A stretch of 5,453 nt of DNA from positions 1 through 5,453 of the forward strand of contig RDDY01000176.1 in assembly GCA_003852805.1 (NCBI GenBank), in the 5' to 3' direction. The notes beneath the pieces were generated by a model. The model did not search any database and had not been told where the DNA came from. It was given only the letters and a program-made list of their open reading frames with translations. Position numbers and translations under genes: made by a program. Below, in pieces: positions 1 to 5,453 of this stretch. How positions within the stretch are numbered: the stretch's first letter is position 1; each line of letters starts with the position of its first letter. The stretch comes from Chryseobacterium sp. (lineage in GTDB: Bacteria; Bacteroidota; Bacteroidia; Flavobacteriales; Weeksellaceae).

Positions 1-1466
1 GTACACAGCTGACCCTTCGTACCTTCCACCAAGGGGGTACGGCAGGAAACATTTCAGAGAATCCGTCTATCGTTGCCAAGCGCGAGGGTATTGTGGAAAT
101 GGACGAAGTCCGTACCATCAAATCCGAAGACGAAGAAGGAAATGTGGCGGACGTAGTAGTGTCACGTACCACGGAATTCCGTTTGGTGGCAGATACTCCT
201 CAGCGTACACCGATCATGGTAGCCAACATTCCTTACGGTTCGGCATTGTTCGTGAAATCGGGAGACCGCGTAAACAAAGGCGATCTGATCGCTAAGTGGG
301 ATCCATATAACGCGGTAATCATTGCTGAGTCTGCAGGTAAGGTAGAGTACGAGGACATCATCCAAGGGGTTTCTTATCAACTGGAAATCGACGAACAAAC
401 CGGTTTCGAGGAGAAGGTTATCTCAGAATCGAGAAATAAGAAAGCGATTCCTACCCTTCGCGTTGTAGACGCCGACGGTGTAGAGCAGAAGTCTTACAAC
501 TTGCCGGTGGGCGCTCACCTTATGGTGAACGACGGTCAAAAGATCCGCGCCGGTAAAGTACTGATCAAGATCCCGAGAAAATCTGCTAAGGCGGGTGACA
601 TCACCGGAGGTTTGCCACGTGTGACCGAGCTCTTCGAAGCGCGCAACCCGTCCAACCCGGCGGTGGTTACCGAGATCGACGGTGTGGTTTCTTACGGTAA
701 GATCAAGCGCGGTAACCGCGAACTTATTGTAGAGGCCAGAACAGGTGAGATCAAGAAATACTTGGTAAAACTGTCCAACCAGATCTTGGTTCAGGAGAAC
801 GACTTCGTGTATGCAGGTTCGCCGTTGTCAGACGGTTCTGTTACGCCGGAAGATATTCTTCGTATCAAAGGGCCGACAGCGGTTCAGGAATATTTGGTGA
901 ACGAAATTCAGGAAGTATATCGACTGCAAGGGGTGAAGATCGACGACAAACACTTTGAAATCATCGTTCGTCAGATGATGACCAAGGTAGAAATCGTTGA
1001 CGGTGGCGACACTCAATTCTTGGAAGGCAGCTTGGAACACAAGAACGACTTCATTGAAGAAAACGAGAGAATCTTCAATCTGAAAGTTGTTGTGGAACCG
1101 GGCGATTCCAAAGAGTTCAAAGCAGGACAGATGATCACCGCCAGAGAACTGCGTGACGAAAACTCTAAGTTGAAGCGTGAGGATATGGCGCTTGTGGAAG
1201 TGCGCGACGCTCTTCCGGCAACGGCTCGTCCCGTACTGCAGGGGATTACCCGTGCAGCGCTCCAAACCAAGTCGTTCATGTCTGCGGCTTCCTTCCAGGA
1301 AACGACTAAAGTTCTCAACGAGGCTGCTGTTTCCGGAAAGGTAGACGAACTGAACGGTCTGAAAGAGAACGTTATCGTAGGACACAGAATTCCTGCGGGT
1401 ACGGGTCTCAAAGAGTACCAAAACATCATTGTGGGTTCAAAACGTGAGTTTGAAGACCTGAACTAA
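1..1466 (+). CDS. rpoC: DNA-directed RNA polymerase subunit beta' (3' part, 5' end outside window)
   Basis: This is the C-terminal part of the largest catalytic RNA polymerase subunit. The reading frame is open from the window edge; the first complete codon is at position 3 and 487 codons precede TAA. Counting from that codon, residues 1-14 ([14 protein letters not shown]) are the first half of the trigger loop, and residues 198-213 ([16 protein letters not shown]) are its second half. About 180 residues lie between them, in the place and of roughly the size of the SI3 insertion of proteobacterial beta'. That stretch has repeated short beta-rich, glycine-turn segments suggestive of sandwich-barrel hybrid folds. 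Residues 311-326 ([16 protein letters not shown]) and 414-470 ([12 protein letters not shown] through [12 protein letters not shown] to [17 protein letters not shown]) match the universally conserved C-terminal region. An apparent GTG start at 93 is internal, because conserved trigger-loop sequence lies upstream of it. rpoB should precede it. A strong terminator follows 24 bases after the stop. Confidence 0.98.
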   Translation, partial: TQLTLRTFHQGGTAGNISENPSIVAKREGIVEMDEVRTIKSEDEEGNVADVVVSRTTEFRLVADTPQRTPIMVANIPYGSALFVKSGDRVNKGDLIAKWDPYNAVIIAESAGKVEYEDIIQGVSYQLEIDEQTGFEEKVISESRNKKAIPTLRVVDADGVEQKSYNLPVGAHLMVNDGQKIRAGKVLIKIPRKSAKAGDITGGLPRVTELFEARNPSNPAVVTEIDGVVSYGKIKRGNRELIVEARTGEIKKYLVKLSNQILVQENDFVYAGSPLSDGSVTPEDILRIKGPTAVQEYLVNEIQEVYRLQGVKIDDKHFEIIVRQMMTKVEIVDGGDTQFLEGSLEHKNDFIEENERIFNLKVVVEPGDSKEFKAGQMITARELRDENSKLKREDMALVEVRDALPATARPVLQGITRAALQTKSFMSAASFQETTKVLNEAAVSGKVDELNGLKENVIVGHRIPAGTGLKEYQNIIVGSKREFEDLN

Positions 1467-1489
1467 ATTTTAGTTTTGTAATTATATAG

Positions 1490-1530
1490 GCAACCGAATC
1501 GACAACAAACCGATTCGGTTGCTTTTTTTT
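1490..1530 (+). terminator. Intrinsic terminator of rpoC
   Basis: A perfect 12-bp stem (GCAACCGAATCG at 1490-1501, CGATTCGGTTGC at 1511-1522) encloses a 9-nt loop and is followed by eight T residues (1523-1530). It lies 24 bases after the rpoC stop and separates the RNA polymerase transcript from the DUF3467 gene. The other side of the stem has no long A run, so it looks one-directional. Confidence 0.95.
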
Positions 1531-1572
1531 ACAAATATCCGCACCGCGCTGCACTGTTTAGAATATAGTATT

Positions 1573-1580
1573 TATATTTG
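1573..1580 (+). promoter_or_regulatory. Promoter -7 box for the DUF3467 gene (TATATTTG)
   Basis: TATATTTG fits the Bacteroidota sigma-A -7 consensus TAnnTTTG exactly. It lies between the rpoC terminator and the next gene, where a promoter is needed. A clear TTTG or TTG -33 element at the usual distance is not visible; the nearest T-rich stretch, TGTTTA at 1555-1560, is too close. Transcription would start near 1584-1587 and give a leader of about 75 nt. Confidence 0.6.
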
Positions 1581-1625
1581 CGCAGCACATCAGACTAAAA
1601 TGTAATTTCAATGATCTGCTGTCTG

Positions 1626-1658
1626 ACATCTAACATCTAAACATTTAAAAATACAGAA
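1626..1658 (+). promoter_or_regulatory. A-rich translation-initiation leader with tandem 7-mers
   Basis: The bases before the ATG at 1659 contain no Shine-Dalgarno sequence. They are A-rich and carry ACATCTA twice in tandem (1626-1639) and a third variant, ACATTTA (1641-1647). Efficient initiation from A-rich, SD-less leaders is known for Bacteroidota. That the 7-mers have a role of their own is not shown. Confidence 0.45.
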
Positions 1659-1964
1659 ATGGACAACAATCAAAATCAAGATCCAAACAACATTAACATC
1701 GAACTGAACGAAATGGTAGCTGCGGGCGTTTATGCAAACCTGGCTTTGGTAAACCATTCTCCATCAGAATTTGTGGTAGACTTCATCCAATTGATGCCGG
1801 GCGTTCAGCAGGCCAAAGTACGTTCCAGAGTAATCCTGGCTCCTTTGCACGCTAAGCGTGTTCTGAACGCATTGCAGCAGAACATCCAAGCTTATGAGCA
1901 GCAATACGGCGAGATCAAAGAGGTAGAGCCCTTCGTACTGGGCAACAACAACGCACAAGCGTAA
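1659..1964 (+). CDS. DUF3467 domain-containing protein
   Basis: This is a complete 101-residue protein of unknown function. It has a polar, Asn/Gln-rich N-terminus (residues 1-14), a conserved core at about 15-88 and a short Asn/Ala-rich tail. The core contains the runs GVYANLALVNHSPSEFVVDF (23-42), a PGVQQAKVRSRVILAP segment (47-62) and a helical HAKRVLNALQQNIQAYEQQYGEI region (64-86). I recognise these as the DUF3467 family, which in Bacteroidota is commonly found directly downstream of rpoC. There is no signal peptide, no membrane segment and no cysteine, so it should be cytoplasmic. The ATG at 1659 is chosen because it lies in the A-rich leader and keeps the family's usual length of about 100 residues. 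It has its own promoter box and terminator, so it is probably expressed separately from rpoC despite the neighbourhood. No biochemical role can be assigned; a link to transcription is suggested only by position. Confidence 0.93.
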   Translation: MDNNQNQDPNNINIELNEMVAAGVYANLALVNHSPSEFVVDFIQLMPGVQQAKVRSRVILAPLHAKRVLNALQQNIQAYEQQYGEIKEVEPFVLGNNNAQA

Positions 1965-1985
1965 GGTTCTCTGCAAACCATACAT

Positions 1986-2016
1986 TCCCCAGGGCCACAA
2001 GCTTTGGGGATTTTTT
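1986..2016 (+). terminator. Intrinsic terminator of the DUF3467 gene
   Basis: TCCCCAGGGC (1986-1995) pairs with GCTTTGGGGA (2001-2010) as a 10-bp stem with two G-U pairs and a 5-nt loop (CACAA), followed by six T residues (2011-2016). It starts 22 bases after the stop codon. The left flank has no A run, so it is one-directional. Confidence 0.9.
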
Positions 2017-2181
2017 ATTGAGGTTGTCTCCGTAAATTGCAAGCCGACTGAGGAGGCATGAAAGGCCGTCATCCATAGTGCGTCGGATTTTTATTGATGT
2101 GGTTTTCTCTGATTCAAGTAGCGATCAAAGACCTGAAAGGCCACCGCCAACAGCCCAGGCTACCGACCTTAGAAAAAGCGT

Positions 2182-2312
2182 ATGAAAATTGTGGTTCGTC
2201 ATTCATCAACCATCGGATTTTATTGGTACCTCCGTAATTGCAAGACCGATCGAAAAGGCCTGAAAGGCCGCTATCCAATAGCTCTCAGGCTACGGGCCTG
2301 AGAAAAGGGCGC
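2182..2312 (+). repeat. Array unit, complete copy (131 bp)
   Basis: The unit begins with ATGAAAATTGTGGTTC and runs through CATCGGATTTT and CTCCGTAATTGCAAG to two hairpins. The first is GGCCT-GAA-AGGCC (2257-2269), a 5-bp stem. The second is CTCAGGC-TACGG-GCCTGAG (2284-2302), a 7-bp stem with a 5-nt loop, followed by AAAA. The next unit begins immediately after it. Confidence 0.8.
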
Positions 2313-2443
2313 ATGAAAATTGTGGTTCTTCATTCATCATCCATCGGATTTTTATTTATGTCTCCGTAATCGCGAGAGATTAAAAAGGCCTGAAAGGCCG
2401 CCATCAAATAGCTCAGGCTACAGGCCTGAGAAAAATAGACCGC
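2313..2443 (+). repeat. Array unit, complete copy (131 bp)
   Basis: This is the second full copy, collinear with the unit before it. Hairpins are GGCCT-GAA-AGGCC (2387-2399) and CTCAGGC-TACAG-GCCTGAG (2412-2430). The second stem is identical to that in the previous unit, while its loop differs (TACAG against TACGG) and the spacer is two bases shorter. This suggests the stems are kept while loops and spacers drift. A truncated further copy follows at 2444-2480. Confidence 0.8.
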
Positions 2444-2496
2444 ATATAATTCTGAGGTCTGAACGGCCGTCATCCATCGGCAAACCCCTCAATCGG

Positions 2497-2530
2497 TTTC
2501 CGTGCACAAACTCCAAATCCTTTATCTTTG
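2497..2530 (+). promoter_or_regulatory. Promoter of the phosphodiesterase gene (TTTC - 22 bp - TATCTTTG)
   Basis: TATCTTTG at 2523-2530 is an exact TAnnTTTG -7 box. TTTC at 2497-2500 is a one-mismatch -33 box at a 22-bp spacing. The ATG at 2536 is only five bases after the -7 box, so the transcript should have almost no 5' leader. This also fixes 2536 as the start, because any start further upstream would lie before the transcript begins. Confidence 0.75.
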
Positions 2531-2535
2531 TGTCC

Positions 2536-3795
2536 ATGAAACAAATTCTCTCCGTATTATTCTCGATCTTCATCTCCTATTCCTTTGCGCAGGTGGATAC
2601 TGCGCAGGTTGTTGTCTCAGGTCGTTACAATTCACCCGCGGCAATGGAGGCGCCGTACGTCATTCTCATTTCCGCTGACGGTATGCGTTATGACTATATG
2701 CAAAAATACAAGACCAATAATCTGCTAAGTCTCGCCAAGGAAGGTGTTTGGGCAAAGCGCGGTATGGTTCCGTCTTATCCTTCCATCACTTTCCCTAACC
2801 ATTACAGCATCGTCACAGGGCTTTATCCCTCGCACCACGGAATTGTCGATAATATTTTTTACGATACCCAACGCGACGAAACCTACCGCATAGGCTCGGA
2901 CAACATCCGCGACGGCAGTTGGTACGGTGGCACACCGCTGTGGTCTCTGGCAGGTGAGCAAGGAATGGTGGCAGCCAGTCTTTTTTGGGTCGGTTCCGAG
3001 AGCGTGGGTGGCAACCTAACGCCAACCTATTACTATAACTACCACGAGAAATTCACGGGCGACCAAAAAGTAAACATCATCAAGAATTGGCTGAAGCTTC
3101 CCGCAGAGAAGCGCCCACATTTCATCACGCTGTATTTTTCCGAAGTGGACACCGCCGGACACAAGTTCGGTCCCGACGCATCAGAAACGAGACAAGCCGT
3201 TCAGTATGTAGACGAGACCGTCGGTAAGCTGGTGCGCGAACTTTCGCAGCTAGATCTTCCCATCAGTTATGTGTTTGTATCAGACCACGGAATGGTTGCC
3301 GTCACGCCGGACAAATACATCCCGATGCCGGTGATAGACAAAGACCGCTTTGTGGTGATAAACAGCAATACCTTTGCGCGAATAACAGCCAAGAACAAGG
3401 CCGATATCATGCCGCTTTACCAAGAGTTGTCAGCGGTGAAAAACAGAGATTACAATGTTTACCTTGCCGAGAATTTCCCCGAGCATTTGCACTACAGCAC
3501 TGCCGAAGACAAAACGCGCCGAATAGGAGATATCATTCTGGTACCGCAAGGAAAAAAGATTCTGACCACGCAAGGCATAAAGCCATCATTGGGCAAGCAC
3601 GGTTTCGACCCTCACGAAGTTCCTGAAATGAAGGCGAGCTTTGTCGCCTGGGGCGATGCGTTCAAGAAAAACCAACGCATTCGTCCGTTTACCAATGTAG
3701 ATGTCTATCCTTTGATCGCAAGGATATTGGGACTGAGAATCGAGCATTCCATTGACGGCAATCCCCAAACACTGAAACCTGTTTTGAGAAAGTAA
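2536..3795 (+). CDS. Exported nucleotide pyrophosphatase/phosphodiesterase family protein (alkaline phosphatase superfamily)
   Basis: This 419-residue enzyme belongs to the type I phosphodiesterase/nucleotide pyrophosphatase (NPP) family, two-zinc hydrolases that cleave phosphodiester or pyrophosphate bonds, often in nucleotides. Residues 1-19 (MKQILSVLFSIFISYSFAQ) are a signal peptide without a lipobox, so the protein is probably periplasmic. Metal and catalytic residues can be placed by family motifs: D48 (ISADGMR), nucleophile T85 and N88 (SITFPNHY), D205 and H209 (SEVDTAGHKFGP), D250 and H251 (VSDHGM), and H355 (GKHGFDP). The set is complete, so the enzyme should be active. Length suits a bacterial single-domain NPP without the extra domains of animal proteins. 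There is no cysteine at all. The frame stays open back to a TTG at 2320, but that extension is translated repeat array lying upstream of the promoter, so I reject it. The gene appears monocistronic and converges on the amylase gene. The substrate (nucleotide sugars, dinucleotides, phospholipid headgroups) cannot be decided from sequence. Confidence 0.93.
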   Translation: MKQILSVLFSIFISYSFAQVDTAQVVVSGRYNSPAAMEAPYVILISADGMRYDYMQKYKTNNLLSLAKEGVWAKRGMVPSYPSITFPNHYSIVTGLYPSHHGIVDNIFYDTQRDETYRIGSDNIRDGSWYGGTPLWSLAGEQGMVAASLFWVGSESVGGNLTPTYYYNYHEKFTGDQKVNIIKNWLKLPAEKRPHFITLYFSEVDTAGHKFGPDASETRQAVQYVDETVGKLVRELSQLDLPISYVFVSDHGMVAVTPDKYIPMPVIDKDRFVVINSNTFARITAKNKADIMPLYQELSAVKNRDYNVYLAENFPEHLHYSTAEDKTRRIGDIILVPQGKKILTTQGIKPSLGKHGFDPHEVPEMKASFVAWGDAFKKNQRIRPFTNVDVYPLIARILGLRIEHSIDGNPQTLKPVLRK

Positions 3796-3823
3796 AAAAG
3801 TCGGCCCGGTGCCGACTTTTTTT
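3794..3823. terminator. Shared bidirectional terminator of the convergent phosphodiesterase and amylase genes
   Basis: AAAAAAGTCGGC (3794-3805) and GCCGACTTTTTT (3811-3822) form a perfect 12-bp stem with a 5-nt loop (CCGGT). It has a T tract on the plus strand (3817-3823) and a matching one on the minus strand (complement of 3794-3799). The stem overlaps the TAA of the plus-strand gene (3793-3795) and the TAA of the minus-strand gene (3822-3824), so the 26-bp gap between the genes is used almost entirely as terminator. Confidence 0.92.
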
Positions 3824-5303
3824 AATCGTTGTTTTCTGCGGGAATCCAAACGCTGACCGATTCCGCCGGTGCGGGAAAATCTGCCCAACCGTCGTCTTCT
3901 ACGGTGACCAACAATTCGTGTTTTTCCATCGCATCACGAAATTTGCGACCCGCGTATCGTTGGCCTATTTCCATTCTCCTGCCCGACGGCGATTGATTGC
4001 TGATTACCACAGCGCAGCCATCATGCTCATCGTCGCCCGACCGCGTCCAACCGATGCAGTGAACTTCGTCGAAATAGTCGCGCTGCTCTCCGTAGGCATA
4101 ATCCTTCCGCAGACGAATCAATGTTTCCAGGCCTTCGATCGGCGGCATACTGATATCGTATTCGTCGCCGTCCGAGCCGGTGTCGGTATATTCCGTTCCG
4201 TAGAGATCGGGGTAAAAAACGCATGGGTAACCGTCGCGCCGAAGCAGAATAATAGCGTAGGCAATGGGTTTGAACCAAGGATCGACCGTGGCTTCCAGGG
4301 CCTGCAAAGGCTGTGTGTCGTGGTTGGACACCAAGGTTACCGCTTTGTCAGGCGCGACCGATACCAGCGAATCTTTCAAAATCAGTCTCAGGTCATAATC
4401 CTTGCTCTTCGACGCGAAATGGAAATTGGCTTGCAACGATGAGTCGAACAGACTCATGCAGCCCTCGGTCGCTTCGAGGTAATCGGTAAGAACCGAAAGT
4501 CTTCCCGGAGCCCAATATTCGCCGACGGCAAAGATTTCTTCCCCCGTCGCTTCGCGCAAATTCCCGAGCCATCGACAAAAAAATTGCGGAGAGATATGCT
4601 TGACGGCATCCAGACGCACGCTGTCAAAGCCTATGGTGTCGTGGTACCATTTTGCCCACCGATCCAATTCGTCCAAAACATAGGGGTTTCGGTGTTCGAT
4701 ATCGTTAAACATCAAGAAATCATAATTGCCTTTTTCATCGCTCACCATATCGTCCCAATCGTCGCCGTACTCATTGAGAATGCGGAAAATTCCTTCCCGT
4801 CCGCCCTCATCGTAATCGACACCCACGAAGCAATTGAAGTCCCATTTGAAAGCAGAATATTGCTCACCCCGTCCGGGGAAGGTGAACTTGGTGTACGAGG
4901 AAATTTCAAACGGTTCAGTGATTACTTTGGTTCGGTCGTCTTCATCTACCTGAACTACCGTAAAAGTTTCGAGCTCATCACCGCCTGCCTTATGATTGAG
5001 GACAATATCTGCCATTACGCGCAAACCATTGTCTTTTAGTGTCTTTATCGCTTTTAGGTATTCTTCCTTCGTGCCGTATTTGGTGGCTGTCGTACCTTTT
5101 TGCTCAAACTCGCCCAGATCATATAAATCATAACAATCGTAGCCCACAGAATCCGCGCCGCTGTCTGCCTTGTAGGCGGGTGGCAACCATACCGAAGTGA
5201 TGCCCATATCCGCCAGTCGCGTAGCCTCACGCTGCAGCTTTCTGTACAAAAAGCCGTTGCCGGGAAGGTACCAATGAAAAAATTGTATAAGTGTTCCGTT
5301 CAT
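3822..5303 (-). CDS. Cytoplasmic alpha-amylase, glycoside hydrolase family 13 (GH13_5-like)
   Basis: This 493-residue enzyme should hydrolyse internal alpha-1,4 bonds of starch- or glycogen-type glucans. The N-terminus MNGTLIQFFHWYLPGNG is the typical start of the non-secreted or liquefying bacterial alpha-amylases. GH13 conserved regions are all present: region I DIVLNH (99-104), region II GFDSVRLDAVKH (225-236) with nucleophile D232 and R230, region III AVGEYW (259-264) with acid/base E262, and region IV LVSNHDTQP (324-332) with H328 and D329. N103, D195 and D201 (GNYDFLMFNDIE) sit where calcium ligands occur in Bacillus amylases. Domain B spans about 105-200, and a C-terminal beta domain runs from about 400 to 493. 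There is no signal peptide, so I infer an intracellular role in storage glycogen or imported maltodextrin breakdown. The ATG at 5303 is chosen because homologues start there; an in-frame TTG at 5360 adds 19 residues without family likeness. No other sugar gene is visible beside it. It shares its terminator with the convergent gene. Confidence 0.95.
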   Translation of the reverse strand: MNGTLIQFFHWYLPGNGFLYRKLQREATRLADMGITSVWLPPAYKADSGADSVGYDCYDLYDLGEFEQKGTTATKYGTKEEYLKAIKTLKDNGLRVMADIVLNHKAGGDELETFTVVQVDEDDRTKVITEPFEISSYTKFTFPGRGEQYSAFKWDFNCFVGVDYDEGGREGIFRILNEYGDDWDDMVSDEKGNYDFLMFNDIEHRNPYVLDELDRWAKWYHDTIGFDSVRLDAVKHISPQFFCRWLGNLREATGEEIFAVGEYWAPGRLSVLTDYLEATEGCMSLFDSSLQANFHFASKSKDYDLRLILKDSLVSVAPDKAVTLVSNHDTQPLQALEATVDPWFKPIAYAIILLRRDGYPCVFYPDLYGTEYTDTGSDGDEYDISMPPIEGLETLIRLRKDYAYGEQRDYFDEVHCIGWTRSGDDEHDGCAVVISNQSPSGRRMEIGQRYAGRKFRDAMEKHELLVTVEDDGWADFPAPAESVSVWIPAENND

Positions 5304-5390
5304 ATTTTCGTGCAGTGTATGCAAATTGCGGGCAAAGTCGGGTGTAGGCTTTTTCTGCAATTAAAGGTTTACATTGACAGAACAATATCC

Positions 5391-5425
5391 CGAAAATAGA
5401 ACAAGGTATTTCGGCCGATAAACAA
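5391..5425 (-). promoter_or_regulatory. Weak promoter candidate for the amylase gene
   Basis: On the minus strand TATTTTCG (complement of 5391-5398) differs from TAnnTTTG by one base, and a TTG (complement of 5423-5425) lies 24 bp upstream, slightly beyond the usual spacing. It would give a leader of about 80 nt to the ATG at 5303. No better match is present between 5304 and 5453, but the true promoter may lie elsewhere. Confidence 0.3.
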
Positions 5426-5438
5426 CCTTGTCAAGGTT
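5401..5438. repeat. Cluster of short palindromes upstream of the amylase gene
   Basis: Three copies of the half-site CAAGGT occur: at 5402-5407, inverted as ACCTTG at 5425-5430, and direct at 5432-5437. The last two form a perfect 15-bp palindrome, AACCTTG-T-CAAGGTT (5424-5438). The first two form a 7-bp inverted repeat, ACAAGGT/ACCTTGT, around the palindrome TCGGCCGA (5411-5418). The group overlaps the candidate -33 box, so an operator is possible. It could instead be part of a terminator of a gene beyond the window edge, although no T tract is seen. Confidence 0.5.
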
Positions 5439-5453
5439 CTTGAAGGCTGCCTG

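Larger units (their letters stand above)
2022..2480. repeat. Degenerate tandem array of REP-like hairpin repeats
   Basis: The stretch between the DUF3467 terminator and the next promoter is made of related units. Five copies of the core (N)CTGAAAGGCC or close variants begin at 2057 (degenerate), 2132, 2259, 2389 and 2458 (degenerate). The three inner cores are spaced 127 and 130 bp apart; the outer ones are 75 and 69 bp from their neighbours, as if those units had lost their middle. Other shared blocks recur in the same order: TCTCCGTAA(A)TTGCAAG-like (2027, 2230, 2361), ATGAAAATTGTGGTTC (2182, 2313) and CATCGGATTTT (2212, 2343). The period is not a multiple of three and the units carry stops in several frames, so this is not a protein repeat. 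The shape resembles REP-type extragenic repeats seen in many Bacteroidota genomes; whether a RAYT-type transposase mobilises them is not visible here. Confidence 0.85.

Noticed and set aside
93..95. Internal GTG as the start of a separate gene
   Set aside because: Conserved beta' trigger-loop sequence is in frame directly upstream, so this is the inside of rpoC.
828..1429. Minus-strand frames opposite rpoC (197 and 138 codons)
   Set aside because: They are shadows of the highly conserved rpoC frame, with no domain or initiation signals.
2022..2480. CRISPR array
   Set aside because: Period is about 130 bp, there is no short constant repeat with unique 30-40 bp spacers, similarity runs through the whole unit, and no cas gene is present.
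2022..2480. Structured noncoding RNA gene or riboswitch
   Set aside because: No promoter box or terminator of its own is visible, and the repeated two-hairpin units fit extragenic repeats better; it does not match a riboswitch class I recognise.
2320..2535. N-terminal extension of the phosphodiesterase reading frame starting at a TTG
   Set aside because: It is translated repeat array, lies upstream of an exact -7 promoter box, and would bury the signal peptide that begins at 2536.
3918..5039. Long plus-strand frames opposite the amylase (174 and 151 codons)
   Set aside because: They are antisense to a clear GH13 gene, have no recognisable motifs or promoter box, and arise from its codon bias.
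2536..5303. Phosphodiesterase and amylase as a functional pair
   Set aside because: They are convergent with a shared terminator and act in different compartments; nothing but proximity links them.
5304..5360. 19-residue extension of the amylase frame from a TTG
   Set aside because: Family members begin at the MNG...QFFHWY segment; the extension shows no signal peptide and no family similarity.

Overview
The window reads as chromosomal DNA of a member of the Bacteroidota. The evidence is the Bacteroidota-type rpoC tail followed by a DUF3467 gene, promoter boxes of the TAnnTTTG type, A-rich leaders instead of clear Shine-Dalgarno sites, and moderate GC content. I cannot fix the genus from the sequence.

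Layout: (1) Positions 1-1466 hold the 3' part of rpoC (RNA polymerase beta' subunit, 487 codons visible), closed by a strong hairpin terminator at 1490-1530. (2) Positions 1659-1964 hold a 101-residue DUF3467 protein with its own TAnnTTTG box, a leader of about 75 nt and its own terminator (1986-2016). (3) The noncoding stretch 2022-2480 is filled by a degenerate tandem array of REP-like, hairpin-forming units with a period of about 130 bp. It runs almost up to the next promoter. (4) Positions 2536-3795 encode an exported nucleotide pyrophosphatase/phosphodiesterase-like enzyme (419 aa, full metal-site set). Its longer open frame back to 2320 is only read-through of the repeat array. (5) Converging on it, positions 3822-5303 (minus strand) encode a cytoplasmic GH13 alpha-amylase (493 aa, full catalytic triad). 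The two genes share one bidirectional terminator whose stem overlaps both stop codons. (6) Positions 5304-5453 are the amylase upstream region, with a cluster of short palindromes and a weak promoter candidate.

The genes do not form a single pathway. rpoC and DUF3467 are housekeeping neighbours. The phosphodiesterase and the amylase are independent monocistronic-looking genes arranged tail to tail. I do not see a new defence, mobile or biosynthetic system. The least explained item is the repeat array at 2022-2480. Next come the DUF3467 protein of unknown function and the palindrome cluster ahead of the amylase.
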